From contig NZ_JADEYH010000004.1 in NCBI RefSeq assembly GCF_017114865.1, positions 62,001-126,000 on the forward strand: a stretch of DNA of 64,000 nucleotides. Direction: 5' to 3'. Position numbers and translations under genes: made by a program. Source of the DNA: Streptomyces verrucosisporus (GTDB lineage Bacteria; Actinomycetota; Actinomycetes; Streptomycetales; Streptomycetaceae). Shown piece after piece: positions 1 to 8,713 of the stretch. A model generated the notes under the pieces. The model did no database searches. It was given only the letters and a program-made list of their open reading frames with translations, and had not been told where the DNA came from. The first letter of the stretch is position 1, and every line of letters begins with the position of its first letter.

Positions 1-411
1 GCCGTGGGAGAGCGGGCCCTTCTCCGCCAGCAGCCGCCGGGAGACCTCCGCGATCCGGCCCATCGCGGTCTCCCAGTCGGTCTCGACCAGGCGGCCGTTC
101 TCGCGCACCAGGGGCCGGGTGAGCCGGTCGGCGCTGTTGGCCCAGGACCAGCTCCCGTACAGCCCCTTGGGGCCCAGCCGCCCGTGGTTGACCACGTCGG
201 TCGCCACCCCGCGCACCCCGACCATGCGCCCGTCCTTGACGGCGATCTCGCAGCCGCAGCCGTTGCTGCACAGCACACAGGCGGAGCGCACCCAGCGCTC
301 GACGTCCTCCTCAGCCACCCCCTTCTCCAGATGGCGGTCGACCCGGGCGGGCCACACCGTTCCCCTGGCGTGCGGGGTGCGGGGTCCCCAGATGTCGGCG
401 ATCCGGTCCAT
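1..411 (-). CDS. Molybdopterin oxidoreductase (formate dehydrogenase/nitrate reductase-like), N-terminal part
   Basis: The reverse strand from the ATG at 411 reads without a stop to the window edge, giving 137 residues. A CxxCxxxC cluster (CVLCSNGC), then GLYGSWSWANSADRLTRPLV and DWETAMGRIAEV, matches the N-terminal 4Fe-4S domain and start of the molybdopterin domain in prokaryotic formate dehydrogenases and assimilatory nitrate reductases. The start follows a GAGAGG ribosome site. A GCAT-N15-GGGTAC stress-type promoter lies 50 bases upstream. The catalytic domain is outside the window, so the substrate cannot be stated. Family assignment is firm; the subtype is not. Confidence 0.85.
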   Translation of the reverse strand, partial: MDRIADIWGPRTPHARGTVWPARVDRHLEKGVAEEDVERWVRSACVLCSNGCGCEIAVKDGRMVGVRGVATDVVNHGRLGPKGLYGSWSWANSADRLTRPLVRENGRLVETDWETAMGRIAEVSRRLLAEKGPLSHG

Positions 412-459
412 GCGCTTCCTCTCCCTGCCTGTTCCCGGCCGTGCGTGCCGTGCCACGCG

Positions 460-484
460 GTACCCCGGGCGGCGGCGGAAATGC
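460..484 (-). promoter_or_regulatory. SigB-type promoter for molybdopterin oxidoreductase
   Basis: On the minus strand: -35 GCAT (484-481), 15-base spacer, -10 GGGTAC (465-460). It fits the GNNT-N14-16-GGGTAY consensus of Streptomyces SigB-family factors and lies 49 bases upstream of the start codon. Confidence 0.5.
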
Positions 485-579
485 GCGCCGGAGGGCGTCT
501 TCCCTCCGGCGCGCGGGCGGTCGGCGTACCGCCGGGGGGCCGGTCCTCCCGGGGTCTTCGGACTCCCGGGCAGCGGTTC

Positions 580-2436
580 TCAGGGCAGCGGCGGCCGGTC
601 GGTTCCGTGGGGCGCCCGTGTGAAGACCTCCTCCGCGTCCAGCGCCTCGGCACCCGGGGCCGACCTGGAGGGGTCCGCCGGGCTGTACGCCGGTTCACCG
701 CGCGACGGCGGCGGGGTGCGGTCTCCGGGGGCTCCCTCCCCGTACCGCGGCAGCCGCAGGGCCAGCAGGGCGACGTCGTCGCCGCGGGGGTCCAGGCGCT
801 CCAGCAGCTCGTCGCAGAACTCCTCCAGACCGTGGCGGGCCAGGGCGGAGGCGTGGCGGCACAGCAGCTCCATGCCGGTGTCGATCGGCCTGGTGCGGCT
901 CTCCACCAGGCCGTCGGTGTAGAACACCACCGTCGCCTCCGGCGGCAGGTCCTCGTATGCGTCGGGCCAGTGCAGCCCCAGGTTCAGGGTCGCGCTCATA
1001 CCCAGCAGGGGGCCGTGGCCGGCATCCAGGAAGCGGGTACCGCCGCCGGGCTCGACCAGCAATGGCGGGGGGTGCCCGGCGTTGACCCAGTGCAGCCTCC
1101 AGGGTCCGCCCTCGCGGCCCTCGATCCGGGCGAAGACCACGGTGGCCATGGGGGCGTCGCTGGTGTTGGTCATCGCCTCGTCCAGACGGCGCATGATCAG
1201 GCTGGGGTGCTCCCTGCGGTCCCAGGCCAGGGCGCGCAGCATGTTGCGGACCTCGGCCATGTGGGCGGCTGCCTGGAGGTCGTGGCCCACCACGTCCCCG
1301 ATGACCATCGTGGTGACGCCGTCCTCCAGCAGGAAGGCGTCGTACCAGTCCCCGCCGATCTCGGCCGCCACCTGGGCGGGCCGGTAGCGGGCGGCCATCC
1401 GCAGATGGTCCACCTGGGGCAGCGGGGTCAGCAGCTGGCGCTGCATGGTCTCGGCGACGTGCCTCTGCTGGTCGAAGAGGCTGGCGTTGTCCATGGCCAG
1501 TCCGGCCCTGCGGCCGATGTCCGCGAGCATCGTCATCTCGTCCTCGGTGTACGGGGGCGAGTCACCGGTGCGCGCCGCGGTGAAGGCGCCGAAGACCCGG
1601 CGGCGGCTGTGCAGCGGCACCACCACCGCGCTGTGCCCGCCGAGCCGGTCGAACAGCCGTCGGTGGGCCGCCGTGAGGGGGGTGTCGGGTTGGCGCGCGA
1701 GGTCCGCGGCGTCCAGTGAGACCGTCCCCGCGCCGCGCAGGGCGCGCACCAGATCCGCGCCCGCGGACTCCGCCAGCGGCGGCAGGAGCCCCTCCAGTTC
1801 CCCGGCCGCCTCCGGGTCCGCGGCGCTGTGCACGGCGATGCGCCGGATCTCGTCCGGCTGCCCGGTGAACACGTCCACCGCCGTCCAGTCGGCCAGGTCC
1901 GGCACCAGCATCCGGCCCAGTTTCCGGAGCACCCGGGGGATGTCCAGGCTGGAGATGAGGACGGAGGAGACCTCCGACACCACGGTCAGCCGGGTGGTCA
2001 GGGCCTCCAGCGCCTGAAGGTAGGCGGCCGTCTGCCGCTCGGCGGCGCTGCGCACGCTGAAGTCGTGGAAGGCGAGGACCAGGCCGTGCGGCTCCCCCGG
2101 CAGCTCCAGCGGGGCGGCCGACCAGATGACCGGGAGGGTGGTGCCGTCGCCCCGCAGCAGGTACACGTCACCCCCCTCGCGGGGGCGGCCGTCGGCGAGG
2201 ACCTGGAGCATCCGGCAGTCCTCCCGGGGGATCCGCCGCCCGTCCGCGTCGCGGTGCAGCAGGTCGTGCATGTCGTGGCCCAGCATCCGCGCCGCGGGCC
2301 GCGCCACCATCCGCTCGGCCCGGGGATTGGCGGCGATCAGGCGGCCGGTGGCGTCCGTGGCGTAGACGCCCGCGCCCAGGCCGTCGAAGACCGCGCGCAG
2401 GACACCGGGCTCCCCTGTCCGGTCGGCCCCGCTCAT
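580..2436 (-). CDS. PAS-GAF-PP2C (SpoIIE/RsbU-type) serine phosphatase
   Basis: A 618-residue protein with a PAS domain (about residues 10-125, LRAVFDGLGAGVYATDATG), a GAF domain (about 150-320) and a C-terminal PP2C/SpoIIE domain (about 370-560) containing EIGGDWYDAF, VIGDVVGHDL and FYTDGLVESR, the metal-binding acidic motifs. Streptomyces encodes dozens of these; they dephosphorylate STAS anti-anti-sigma factors and so release stress sigma factors. The frame is open 39 codons further upstream, but the ATG at 2436 is preceded by GGGACGGCGGGG and begins directly before the PAS domain, so I prefer it. No HATPase kinase domain is present. Partner unknown; a STAS protein sits 3 kb away. Confidence 0.9.
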   Translation of the reverse strand: MSGADRTGEPGVLRAVFDGLGAGVYATDATGRLIAANPRAERMVARPAARMLGHDMHDLLHRDADGRRIPREDCRMLQVLADGRPREGGDVYLLRGDGTTLPVIWSAAPLELPGEPHGLVLAFHDFSVRSAAERQTAAYLQALEALTTRLTVVSEVSSVLISSLDIPRVLRKLGRMLVPDLADWTAVDVFTGQPDEIRRIAVHSAADPEAAGELEGLLPPLAESAGADLVRALRGAGTVSLDAADLARQPDTPLTAAHRRLFDRLGGHSAVVVPLHSRRRVFGAFTAARTGDSPPYTEDEMTMLADIGRRAGLAMDNASLFDQQRHVAETMQRQLLTPLPQVDHLRMAARYRPAQVAAEIGGDWYDAFLLEDGVTTMVIGDVVGHDLQAAAHMAEVRNMLRALAWDRREHPSLIMRRLDEAMTNTSDAPMATVVFARIEGREGGPWRLHWVNAGHPPPLLVEPGGGTRFLDAGHGPLLGMSATLNLGLHWPDAYEDLPPEATVVFYTDGLVESRTRPIDTGMELLCRHASALARHGLEEFCDELLERLDPRGDDVALLALRLPRYGEGAPGDRTPPPSRGEPAYSPADPSRSAPGAEALDAEEVFTRAPHGTDRPPLP

Positions 2437-2559
2437 CGCCCCGCCGTCCCTGGTGGTCCCACTGCCCCTCACCGCCTCCTCGCACGGCCGGCCGCCGCGT
2501 CCCGTCCTGCCCTTACCGGCGTCGCGCTCCCGCGTACGCCCGGTCCGCGGCACTGCCGG

Positions 2560-2584
2560 TTACCCGGTTCCCGCCTCCCCAGAC
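2560..2584 (-). promoter_or_regulatory. Possible SigB-type promoter for the PP2C phosphatase
   Basis: Minus strand GTCT (2584-2581), 15-base spacer, GGGTAA (2565-2560), 124 bases upstream of the chosen start. The last -10 base departs from the consensus, so this is tentative. Confidence 0.3.
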
Positions 2585-2692
2585 ATTCCGTGGCATTCCG
2601 CACCCCTGGCGGACGGATGTGATCCGCCCGGGTGGGCGGGGTGGTAGGAGGACATACGGTATCGATCTTCCCCGGGCGGGAAGGGCGGTAGT

Positions 2693-3940
2693 GTGCCTGA
2701 AGTTCCCGTACCCGTGATCGAGCTCGTACGGCGGCGCAGGGAGCCGGCGGTCGTCCAGGCCCTCCGCTCCACGGCGGCCGCGACGCTCGCCTACTCCGCC
2801 GCCCTCTGGCTGACCGATGCCCGGGCCCCGCTGCTGGCCCCGCTGACCGCGCTGCTGGTCGTCCAGGTCACCCTGTTCGCCACGATCACCAAGGGCATCA
2901 CCCGGGTCAACGCCGTGGTGGCCGGGGTCACGGTGGCCGTCGGCTTCAGCGCCCTGGTGGGCCTGAGCTGGTGGAGTCTGGGCCTGCTCATCCTCACCTC
3001 CCTGGCCGTCGGGCACCTGGTGCGGGCCGGCGACTTCATCCCCGAGGTGGCGATCAGCGCCATGCTGGTGCTGGGGGTCTCCCACGCCACGGACCTGGCC
3101 CTGAGCCGGGTGCTGGAGACCCTGATCGGCGCCGCGGTCGGCCTGCTGTTCAACTTCCTGTTCGTACCTCCGGTGTGGGTGCAGCCCGCCGAGGAGGCGC
3201 TGGTGGACCTGGCCGGCCGGATGCGGCTGCTGCTGCTGCGCATGGGTGAGCAGCTGAGCACTCCCACCCCGGTGCACCGGGCGGCCGCCCGCCTGCACGA
3301 GGCGCGACGGCTGGACAACGACATCGCGCAGGTCGACGCCTCACTCGTGCAGGCCGAGGAGAGCCTGCGCCTGAACCCCCGGGTCAAGGAGGCACTGCTG
3401 TCCCGGGTCGTGCTGCGGACGGGCCTGGACACCCTGGAGATCTGCACCACCGTGATGCGCGCGATGTCGCGAACCCTCACCGACCTGGCCAGGGAGCGCG
3501 AGGAGGAGCCGCTGTTCCCGCACGAGGTGGCCGAGGCCGTGGAGGAGCTGTTCGGCCACCTCGCCGGAGCGGTGCAGAGCTTCGCCGTCCTGGTCACCAG
3601 CGCCGACAGCGCCAGTTCCGAGGAGGCGGAGGACCTGCTGGCGGCCGAGATGGAGGCCGGGCGCGCCGGGCGCGAGCGGGTCGCGTACCTGCTGCTCGCC
3701 CGCGTCCAGGAGCATCCGCGCCAGTGGCACCTGCTGGGGGCGCTGCTGTCGGAGTTCGACCGGGTGCTGGACGAGCTGGACGTGGAGAAGCGCTCGACGC
3801 GTCTGGCGGAGGAGCTGGACCGCTACACCCGCGAGGAACGCGACCGGCACCCGGTGCTGTACGAGCTCAAGCGCCGTTTCCGGCTGCCCCGCCGCCGCCG
3901 TCGCCGCCGCGGTCCCGACACCGGGCGGGCGGAGGTCTGA
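2693..3940 (+). CDS. FUSC-like (aromatic acid exporter family) membrane protein
   Basis: A 415-residue protein. Residues about 20-165 hold five or six hydrophobic helices (ALRSTAAATLAYSAALWLTD, LLAPLTALLVVQVTLFATIT, LIGAAVGLLFNFLFVPPVWV). The rest is a long, charged, helical cytoplasmic domain ending in an Arg-rich tail (RLPRRRRRRRG). The arrangement fits the FUSC/aromatic acid exporter superfamily. The GTG start follows GGAAGGG. Divergent from the PP2C phosphatase. Substrate unknown. Confidence 0.75.
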   Translation: MPEVPVPVIELVRRRREPAVVQALRSTAAATLAYSAALWLTDARAPLLAPLTALLVVQVTLFATITKGITRVNAVVAGVTVAVGFSALVGLSWWSLGLLILTSLAVGHLVRAGDFIPEVAISAMLVLGVSHATDLALSRVLETLIGAAVGLLFNFLFVPPVWVQPAEEALVDLAGRMRLLLLRMGEQLSTPTPVHRAAARLHEARRLDNDIAQVDASLVQAEESLRLNPRVKEALLSRVVLRTGLDTLEICTTVMRAMSRTLTDLAREREEEPLFPHEVAEAVEELFGHLAGAVQSFAVLVTSADSASSEEAEDLLAAEMEAGRAGRERVAYLLLARVQEHPRQWHLLGALLSEFDRVLDELDVEKRSTRLAEELDRYTREERDRHPVLYELKRRFRLPRRRRRRRGPDTGRAEV

Positions 3941-4126
3941 GCGCGTCCGGGCCGCGCCTGGAACGAGCGGGGCCGCGCCGGGGCCGCGCCGGGGCGCGGT
4001 TGTCAGTGGCCGGTGGTTTGCTGGAAAGCGGCCGGCCGGAGCTCGGCGGGCCGGTCCGGAAGTGTGTTCCGTGCCTCCGTCGCAGGGCGGAGCGCGGACT
4101 GGGAACGAGGGTCACAGGGGGCCCCG

Positions 4127-5158
4127 ATGGGTGAAGTGGCGACGGCGAGCGGCACGAAGGGCACGACCACGCACGAGTCCGCGGAGCCGGAGTCCGCGGA
4201 GCTGCGGCTGGAACGGCACAGGGTGGAGCTGACGGGCTACTGCTACCGGATGCTGGGGTCGGCCTTCGAGGCGGAGGACGCGGTCCAGGACACGATGGTG
4301 CGCGCCTGGCGCGCCCTGGACCGCTTCGAGGGGCGCTCCTCGCTGCGGTCCTGGCTGTACCGCATCGCCACCAACGTGTGCCTGGACATGCTCGGAGGCA
4401 GCCGGCGGCGCGCCCGCCCCATGGACCTGTCCTCCCCCTCGGGGGCGGAGAATCCGCCCGGGCCCGCCCTCCCGGAGACCACCTGGATAGAGCCGATGCC
4501 GAGCGGCCGGATCCTGCCCGACGGCGATCCGGCCGAGACGGCCGTGGCCCGGGAGTCGGTCCGGCTGGCCTTCGTCGCGGCCCTCCAGCACCTGCCGCCC
4601 CGGCAGCGTGCGGTGCTGATCCTGCGCGAGGTGCTCGCCTGGCGGGCGAGCGAGGTCGCCGAGCTGCTGGGCACCACGGTCGCGTCGGTCAACAGCGCGC
4701 TCCAGCGTGCCCGCGCCACGCTCGCCTCCGCCGAGGTCACCTCCGAGGCCACCGCCGACGGGAGCACGGACTCGATGGACGAGGAGCAGCGCGCGCTCCT
4801 CGCCCGCTACGTCAGCGCCTTCGAGGCATACGACCTCGACGCCCTCACCTCGGTGCTGCACGACGACGCGACGCTGTCGATGCCGCCCTACGAGCTGTGG
4901 CTGCGCGGCCACGCCGACATACGGGCGTGGCTCACCGGGCACGGCGCGGGCTGCCGGGGTTCACGTCTGATTCCGGTCACGACGAACGGCTGCCGGGCGT
5001 TCGGGCAGTACCGGCCGGATCCGGACGGCGGCTTCTCCCCCTGGGCACTGCAGGTCGTCGAGGTGTCCGGCGGCCGGATCACCGCGCTCAACGCCTTTCT
5101 TGACACCGCGCGGCTGTTCCCCCTGTTCGGGCTGCCCGCGCGCCTGGCTTCCCGCTGA
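4127..5158 (+). CDS. ECF-type RNA polymerase sigma factor with C-terminal SnoaL-like domain
   Basis: 343 residues. Region 2 lies at about 28-95 (ELTGYCYRMLGSAFEAEDAV, SLRSWLYRIATNVCLD), region 4 at about 145-205 (HLPPRQRAVLILREVLAWRA), and a SnoaL/NTF2-like domain at about 220-330 (LLARYVSAFEAYDLDALTSV). This is the actinobacterial subfamily-5 sigma (TIGR02960-like), in which the C-terminal domain replaces a separate anti-sigma factor. The ATG at 4127 starts just before region 2; the frame is open upstream but the extra 38 codons look non-coding. The last 71 bases overlap, antiparallel, the STAS gene on the other strand. Confidence 0.9.
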   Translation: MGEVATASGTKGTTTHESAEPESAELRLERHRVELTGYCYRMLGSAFEAEDAVQDTMVRAWRALDRFEGRSSLRSWLYRIATNVCLDMLGGSRRRARPMDLSSPSGAENPPGPALPETTWIEPMPSGRILPDGDPAETAVARESVRLAFVAALQHLPPRQRAVLILREVLAWRASEVAELLGTTVASVNSALQRARATLASAEVTSEATADGSTDSMDEEQRALLARYVSAFEAYDLDALTSVLHDDATLSMPPYELWLRGHADIRAWLTGHGAGCRGSRLIPVTTNGCRAFGQYRPDPDGGFSPWALQVVEVSGGRITALNAFLDTARLFPLFGLPARLASR

Positions 5159-5507
5159 GCGCCCCCGGCACCGCGCCGGCGCCCGCTCCGGCGGTGGGCG
5201 CCTCCTCGTCCAGCCCCGTCCAGGCGATGAGGCTCAGCAGCTCCTCGTCGGCTTCGCCCAGCCGTATCCGGCGGCCCAGGCGGCAGGCGGTGAGCTGCAT
5301 CCGGACCAGTGCCTCGACGGTGACCATGTCCGCCTCACAGAACTCCCCGGCCTCCACGACGACCGGGTCCGTCCGGGTGCGGCTCAGCACCCGGTGCAGC
5401 CGCTCGCACAGCCGCGGTATGCCGGCGCGGGTGACCGGGCCGTCGGCGGCCAGTACGAGCGAGGCCTCCTCCCGGCCGGGCGTCCGTGCCTCCTCATGAG
5501 CTGCCAA
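5088..5507 (-). CDS. STAS-domain anti-sigma factor antagonist-like protein
   Basis: 139 residues; about 15-100 resemble a STAS fold (EASLVLAADGPVTRAGIPRL, DPVVVEAGEFCEADMVTVEALVRMQ). The position of the phosphorylatable Ser/Thr in canonical SpoIIAA/RsbV proteins is not obvious. The start is TTG, chosen because AGGAGG lies 8 bases upstream. The C-terminal 23 codons run antisense into the end of the sigma-factor gene. It may link PP2C phosphatases to a sigma factor, but the partner is unknown. Confidence 0.7.
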   Translation of the reverse strand: MAAHEEARTPGREEASLVLAADGPVTRAGIPRLCERLHRVLSRTRTDPVVVEAGEFCEADMVTVEALVRMQLTACRLGRRIRLGEADEELLSLIAWTGLDEEAPTAGAGAGAVPGALSGKPGARAARTGGTAARCQERR

Positions 5508-5749
5508 GACCGGGCCTCCTGGTCACGGGGGCGTTCGGGGTCACCGGGGCAGACCGGCCGGACGGGCGGAACTCATCGCCCCACCGCACGGCCGCCGGCG
5601 CGGCGGCCACGCCCGCGGTACTCCGTCCGGGTGAAACGGGCGGTGTCCGTCCGCCGCCCGGCGGGCGGCGCCCGTTTCGGCCTCCCCCCGGAGGGCACTC
5701 CGGCGCGGACGCCACAGCGGCCGCAGCGGCCGAGTGAGGAGGCAGCACC

Positions 5750-6499
5750 GTGGGCGGAGCGGTACGGCTGGATCTGGAGGGCAGGAACACGCTGGTGACG
5801 GGTGGTGCCCGCGGCCTGGGCGCATCCATCACCCGCCGCCTCGCACGGGCCAAGGCCGCCGTGCGGGTGGTGGACGTACGCCGCGAGGAGGGCGAGAAGT
5901 TCTGCGCCCGGCTCAGCGAGGAGGAGGGTGCGGACGTCCGCTTCCTGGAGTTGGACGTGCGCGATCCGGAGGCGGTCGAGGCGGCCTTCCGGGGGCTGGA
6001 CGAGGTGTCCTGGCCCCTGGACGTCCTGGTCAACAACGCCGCCGTGGACGTCTCCAAGCCGATCGAGCACATGTCCGCCGAGGAGGTCACCCGGGTGGTC
6101 TCCACCAACCTGCTGGGGCCGATGTACATGTGTCTGGAGACCTACCGGCGCATGGTCGCCCGCGGCGGCGGACACATCGTCAACATCCTGTCCACCGCGT
6201 CCAACCGCACCTGGACCGAGGCCGGTCCGTACTCGGCCGGCAAGTCGGGGCTGCGCGCCTTCACCCACACTCTCTTCAAGGAGGCGCAGCGCGACTGCAT
6301 CGGCATCGGGGTCACCGGGGTGATCGCGGGGGGCATGGAGACCCCGTTCGTGACGGAGCGCTTCCCCGACGCGGACACCTCCAAGCTGCAGAGTCCGGAC
6401 ATCGTGGCGGACGCGGTCATGTGTGCGCTGGCGGTCCCCGGGGGCAGCGTGATGCCCGAGGTGGTCGTGGTGCCGCGCAGCGAGACCTCCTGGCCCTGA
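5750..6499 (+). CDS. SDR family NAD(P)-dependent oxidoreductase
   Basis: 249 residues with the classical SDR features: cofactor motif TGGARGLG (TGxxxGxG) near residue 17, DVLVNNAAV (NNAG variant), catalytic Ser in ILSTAS and a shortened active site YSAGK (YxxxK). The GTG start follows GAGGAGG. Substrate not predictable. It ends before a large hairpin shared with the convergent MerR gene. Confidence 0.88.
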   Translation: MGGAVRLDLEGRNTLVTGGARGLGASITRRLARAKAAVRVVDVRREEGEKFCARLSEEEGADVRFLELDVRDPEAVEAAFRGLDEVSWPLDVLVNNAAVDVSKPIEHMSAEEVTRVVSTNLLGPMYMCLETYRRMVARGGGHIVNILSTASNRTWTEAGPYSAGKSGLRAFTHTLFKEAQRDCIGIGVTGVIAGGMETPFVTERFPDADTSKLQSPDIVADAVMCALAVPGGSVMPEVVVVPRSETSWP

Positions 6500-6510
6500 C
6501 CGGCGCGCGG

Positions 6511-6557
6511 GCCGGTGCCCGCTCCGCCCCTGCGGCGGGGCGGGAACGGGCACCGGC
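6511..6557. terminator. Bidirectional terminator between SDR and MerR genes
   Basis: Outer 11-bp arms GCCGGTGCCCG (6511-6521) and CGGGCACCGGC (6547-6557), inner 7-bp arms CCGCCCC (6524-6530) and GGGGCGG (6537-6543), lying between two convergent stop codons. Confidence 0.7.
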
Positions 6558-6569
6558 GTCGCACGGGGG

Positions 6570-7400
6570 TCAGGCCTGCGTGATCGGCTCCTGGAGTTCG
6601 GTCACCCACTCCTCCCTGTCCTGCGGGCACTCCAGGTACAGCTCCCGCGGGTAGCCGGCCGAACGGTGGCCGCCGGCGTCGATCCAGCGGGCCAGGGCCT
6701 GGGCGGTGGGCATGACGCGGTCCATGGGGCCGCGGTGGACGATGGTGGCGGCCTGCTCGACACCGGGCAGGTCCACGATCCGGAACCCGTCCTCCGCACC
6801 GGCCCCAACCCCGGCCGCGACCGTGATGCCGGCGTGGACGACGACCGCGCCGCCCCCGCCGGGGGCGTCCTCGTACCAGGCGATGCCCGGCCCGGCCGCC
6901 TCCACTCCGGCCCGCTCCAGCAGGCCGCACAGTTCGTCGTACAGCGGCTGGACGACCGGACCGATGTGCTCGGGCCCGAAGCTGTCGGCGATGCCGCTCA
7001 GTTCGGCCACCCGTACCGGCGGAATGCTCTTGACCACGATGTCCTCGGCGGGCATGTGTCCCTCGCTCTCGATGATCCGGAGCCTCGCCTCGACCCGGGC
7101 CAGCCGCCCGGCGGCGGCCGCCACCGCGTCCTCCAGCTCCGCCCGCCGCAGTCTGAGCATCCCGCGCAGTTCCTCGGTGCCCGGGCGCTCGTCGAGGATC
7201 GTCCTCACCTGTTCGAGGGTGAAGCCGAGGTCCTTCAGCGCGATGACGCGGTTGAGCCGGGCGAGCTGGCCCGCCTCGTAGAAGCGGTAGCCGCTGACCG
7301 GATCGGTCCGGGCGGGGCGCAGCAGCCCGATCGCGTCGTAGTGCCGCAGCATGCGGACCGACACGCGGCCGTGCCTGGCGAAGTCTCCGATGTTGAACAT
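6570..7400 (-). CDS. MerR family regulator with GyrI-like effector-binding domain
   Basis: 276 residues. Residues 1-70 are a MerR winged helix (NIGDFARHGRVSVRMLRHYD, GLLRPARTDPVSGYRFYEAG), followed by a coiled-coil dimerisation helix (about 80-120) and a GyrI-like small-molecule-binding domain (about 125-276). Proteins of this BmrR/TipA-like layout respond to drugs or hydrophobic ligands. The start is the ATG at 7400, since GGAGGG sits just upstream and overlaps an alternative in-frame GTG at 7412. An imperfect dyad upstream suggests autoregulation. Confidence 0.9.
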   Translation of the reverse strand: MFNIGDFARHGRVSVRMLRHYDAIGLLRPARTDPVSGYRFYEAGQLARLNRVIALKDLGFTLEQVRTILDERPGTEELRGMLRLRRAELEDAVAAAAGRLARVEARLRIIESEGHMPAEDIVVKSIPPVRVAELSGIADSFGPEHIGPVVQPLYDELCGLLERAGVEAAGPGIAWYEDAPGGGGAVVVHAGITVAAGVGAGAEDGFRIVDLPGVEQAATIVHRGPMDRVMPTAQALARWIDAGGHRSAGYPRELYLECPQDREEWVTELQEPITQA

Positions 7401-7410
7401 GACGCCCTCC

Positions 7411-7441
7411 ACTCCAGGACCTCACACGGTGTCAGGGTCAA
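7411..7441 (-). promoter_or_regulatory. MerR-type promoter/operator, likely autoregulatory
   Basis: Minus-strand TTGACC (7441-7436), a 19-base spacer and TGGAGT (7416-7411). The spacer is filled by a near-perfect dyad, plus strand GACCTCACAC (7418-7427) and GTGTCAGGGTC (7429-7439). A 19-base spacer with an embedded dyad is typical of MerR-family promoters. The implied transcript has almost no leader. Confidence 0.45.
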
Positions 7442-7484
7442 GCCCGGACGGTGGAGGCGCCCCGAAGGGGTTCGCGAGGACATC

Positions 7485-8471
7485 TCAGCCGCTGTGCCCG
7501 GGGCCGCCCGTTCCCGAGCCCGGGAAGCCCGCGGGGGCCGCGGGAGCGGTGCTGGAAGGGACGGGGGCGGTGGGGGCGGCGCCGGGGGCGGTGACACGGT
7601 CGTCCGCGCGGGCTGCGTTGTGTGCGATGGCGTCGGTCAGGAGCAGCCAGAGCTGTTCGGGCAGGTCGTGCCCCATACCGGGGATCACCAGGAGTTCGGC
7701 GCCGGGGATCGCGGCCGCCGTCGCCTCGCCGCCGTCGCGGCCGATGAGGAGGTCGTCGGCACCGTGGACGACCAGTGCCGCGGCCGTGACGGCCCGCAGG
7801 CGCGGCGTCCGGTCGGGCGAGGCCAGCATCGCGGCGTACTGGCGGGCGAAACCGTCGGACCGGGGTGAGCGGTCGTAGGCCGCCTCGGCGCGCTCGCGCA
7901 GCTCCTCGGGGGCGGCCGGGTAGCCGGGCGAGCCGAGGACGGAGGACGAGCGCACGCCCCGTTCCCCCGCCTCCCGCCGGTCGCGGGGCGGCGGGGCCGC
8001 CAGCGCGGCCAGCGCCTCGGGGGCGCCCCGGCCGACGGAGCGGTCTCCGGTGGTGGACATGATCGAGCACAGCGAGCGCACCCGCGTGGGGTGGTCGATC
8101 GCGAATTGCTGGGCGATCATGCCGCCCATCGAGGCTCCGGCGATGTGCGCGGCGTCGATCTCCAGTGCGTCGAGCAGGCCCGCCGCGTCCCGGGCCATGT
8201 CGGCGATGCGGTAGGGGGCCGTGGAGGTGTCGCCCGACAGGATGGCCCGGATGTCCGGGGGCGGGCAGTCGTCCAGGAAGGTGGACAGACCGCAGTCGCG
8301 GTTGTCGTAGCGGACGACGTGGAAGCCCCGGTCGGCGAGCATCCCGCAGAACCGCGGGTGCCAGGCGGTCATCTGGGTGCCGAGACCCATGATGAGCAGC
8401 AGTACCGGCCCGTCCGGGTCGCCGAAGGTGTCGTACTCCAGTTCCATCCCGTTGGACAGGGCACGCGGCAT
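7485..8471 (-). CDS. Alpha/beta hydrolase
   Basis: 328 residues with an alpha/beta-hydrolase fold: oxyanion-side motif LLIMGLGTQMTAWHP, nucleophile elbow GASMGG (Ser near residue 114), acidic residue in VVHGADDLLIG and catalytic His in IPGMGHDLPE. It resembles RdmC/pimeloyl-ester-type hydrolases. The last 45 residues are Ala/Pro/Gly-rich and low complexity. ATG preceded by GAGGAGGAA. It lies 84 bases upstream of the MerR gene on the same strand; whether that regulator controls it is untested. Confidence 0.88.
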   Translation of the reverse strand: MPRALSNGMELEYDTFGDPDGPVLLLIMGLGTQMTAWHPRFCGMLADRGFHVVRYDNRDCGLSTFLDDCPPPDIRAILSGDTSTAPYRIADMARDAAGLLDALEIDAAHIAGASMGGMIAQQFAIDHPTRVRSLCSIMSTTGDRSVGRGAPEALAALAAPPPRDRREAGERGVRSSSVLGSPGYPAAPEELRERAEAAYDRSPRSDGFARQYAAMLASPDRTPRLRAVTAAALVVHGADDLLIGRDGGEATAAAIPGAELLVIPGMGHDLPEQLWLLLTDAIAHNAARADDRVTAPGAAPTAPVPSSTAPAAPAGFPGSGTGGPGHSG

Positions 8472-8713
8472 GTGTTCCTCCTCGGCGGGGCCCGGCCGGG
8501 GCCGGGGCGGTCGGCTTCCGCGGCCGTCGGGCGGTCCGCCGCATGCCGCCGGGCAGTACGGCGGCCCGCCGGGCGGGAGCTCCTACCAGCCGGTCGGTAC
8601 GATAGCGGGGCCGCGCCCCGGAGGGAACGGAGAAGTCCTCCCCCGGCCGGACGGCTTCCCCCGACACTCCCGCCGGGGGGTGTGCGCCGGACGGGGCACA
8701 CCCGCGCCCGCGC

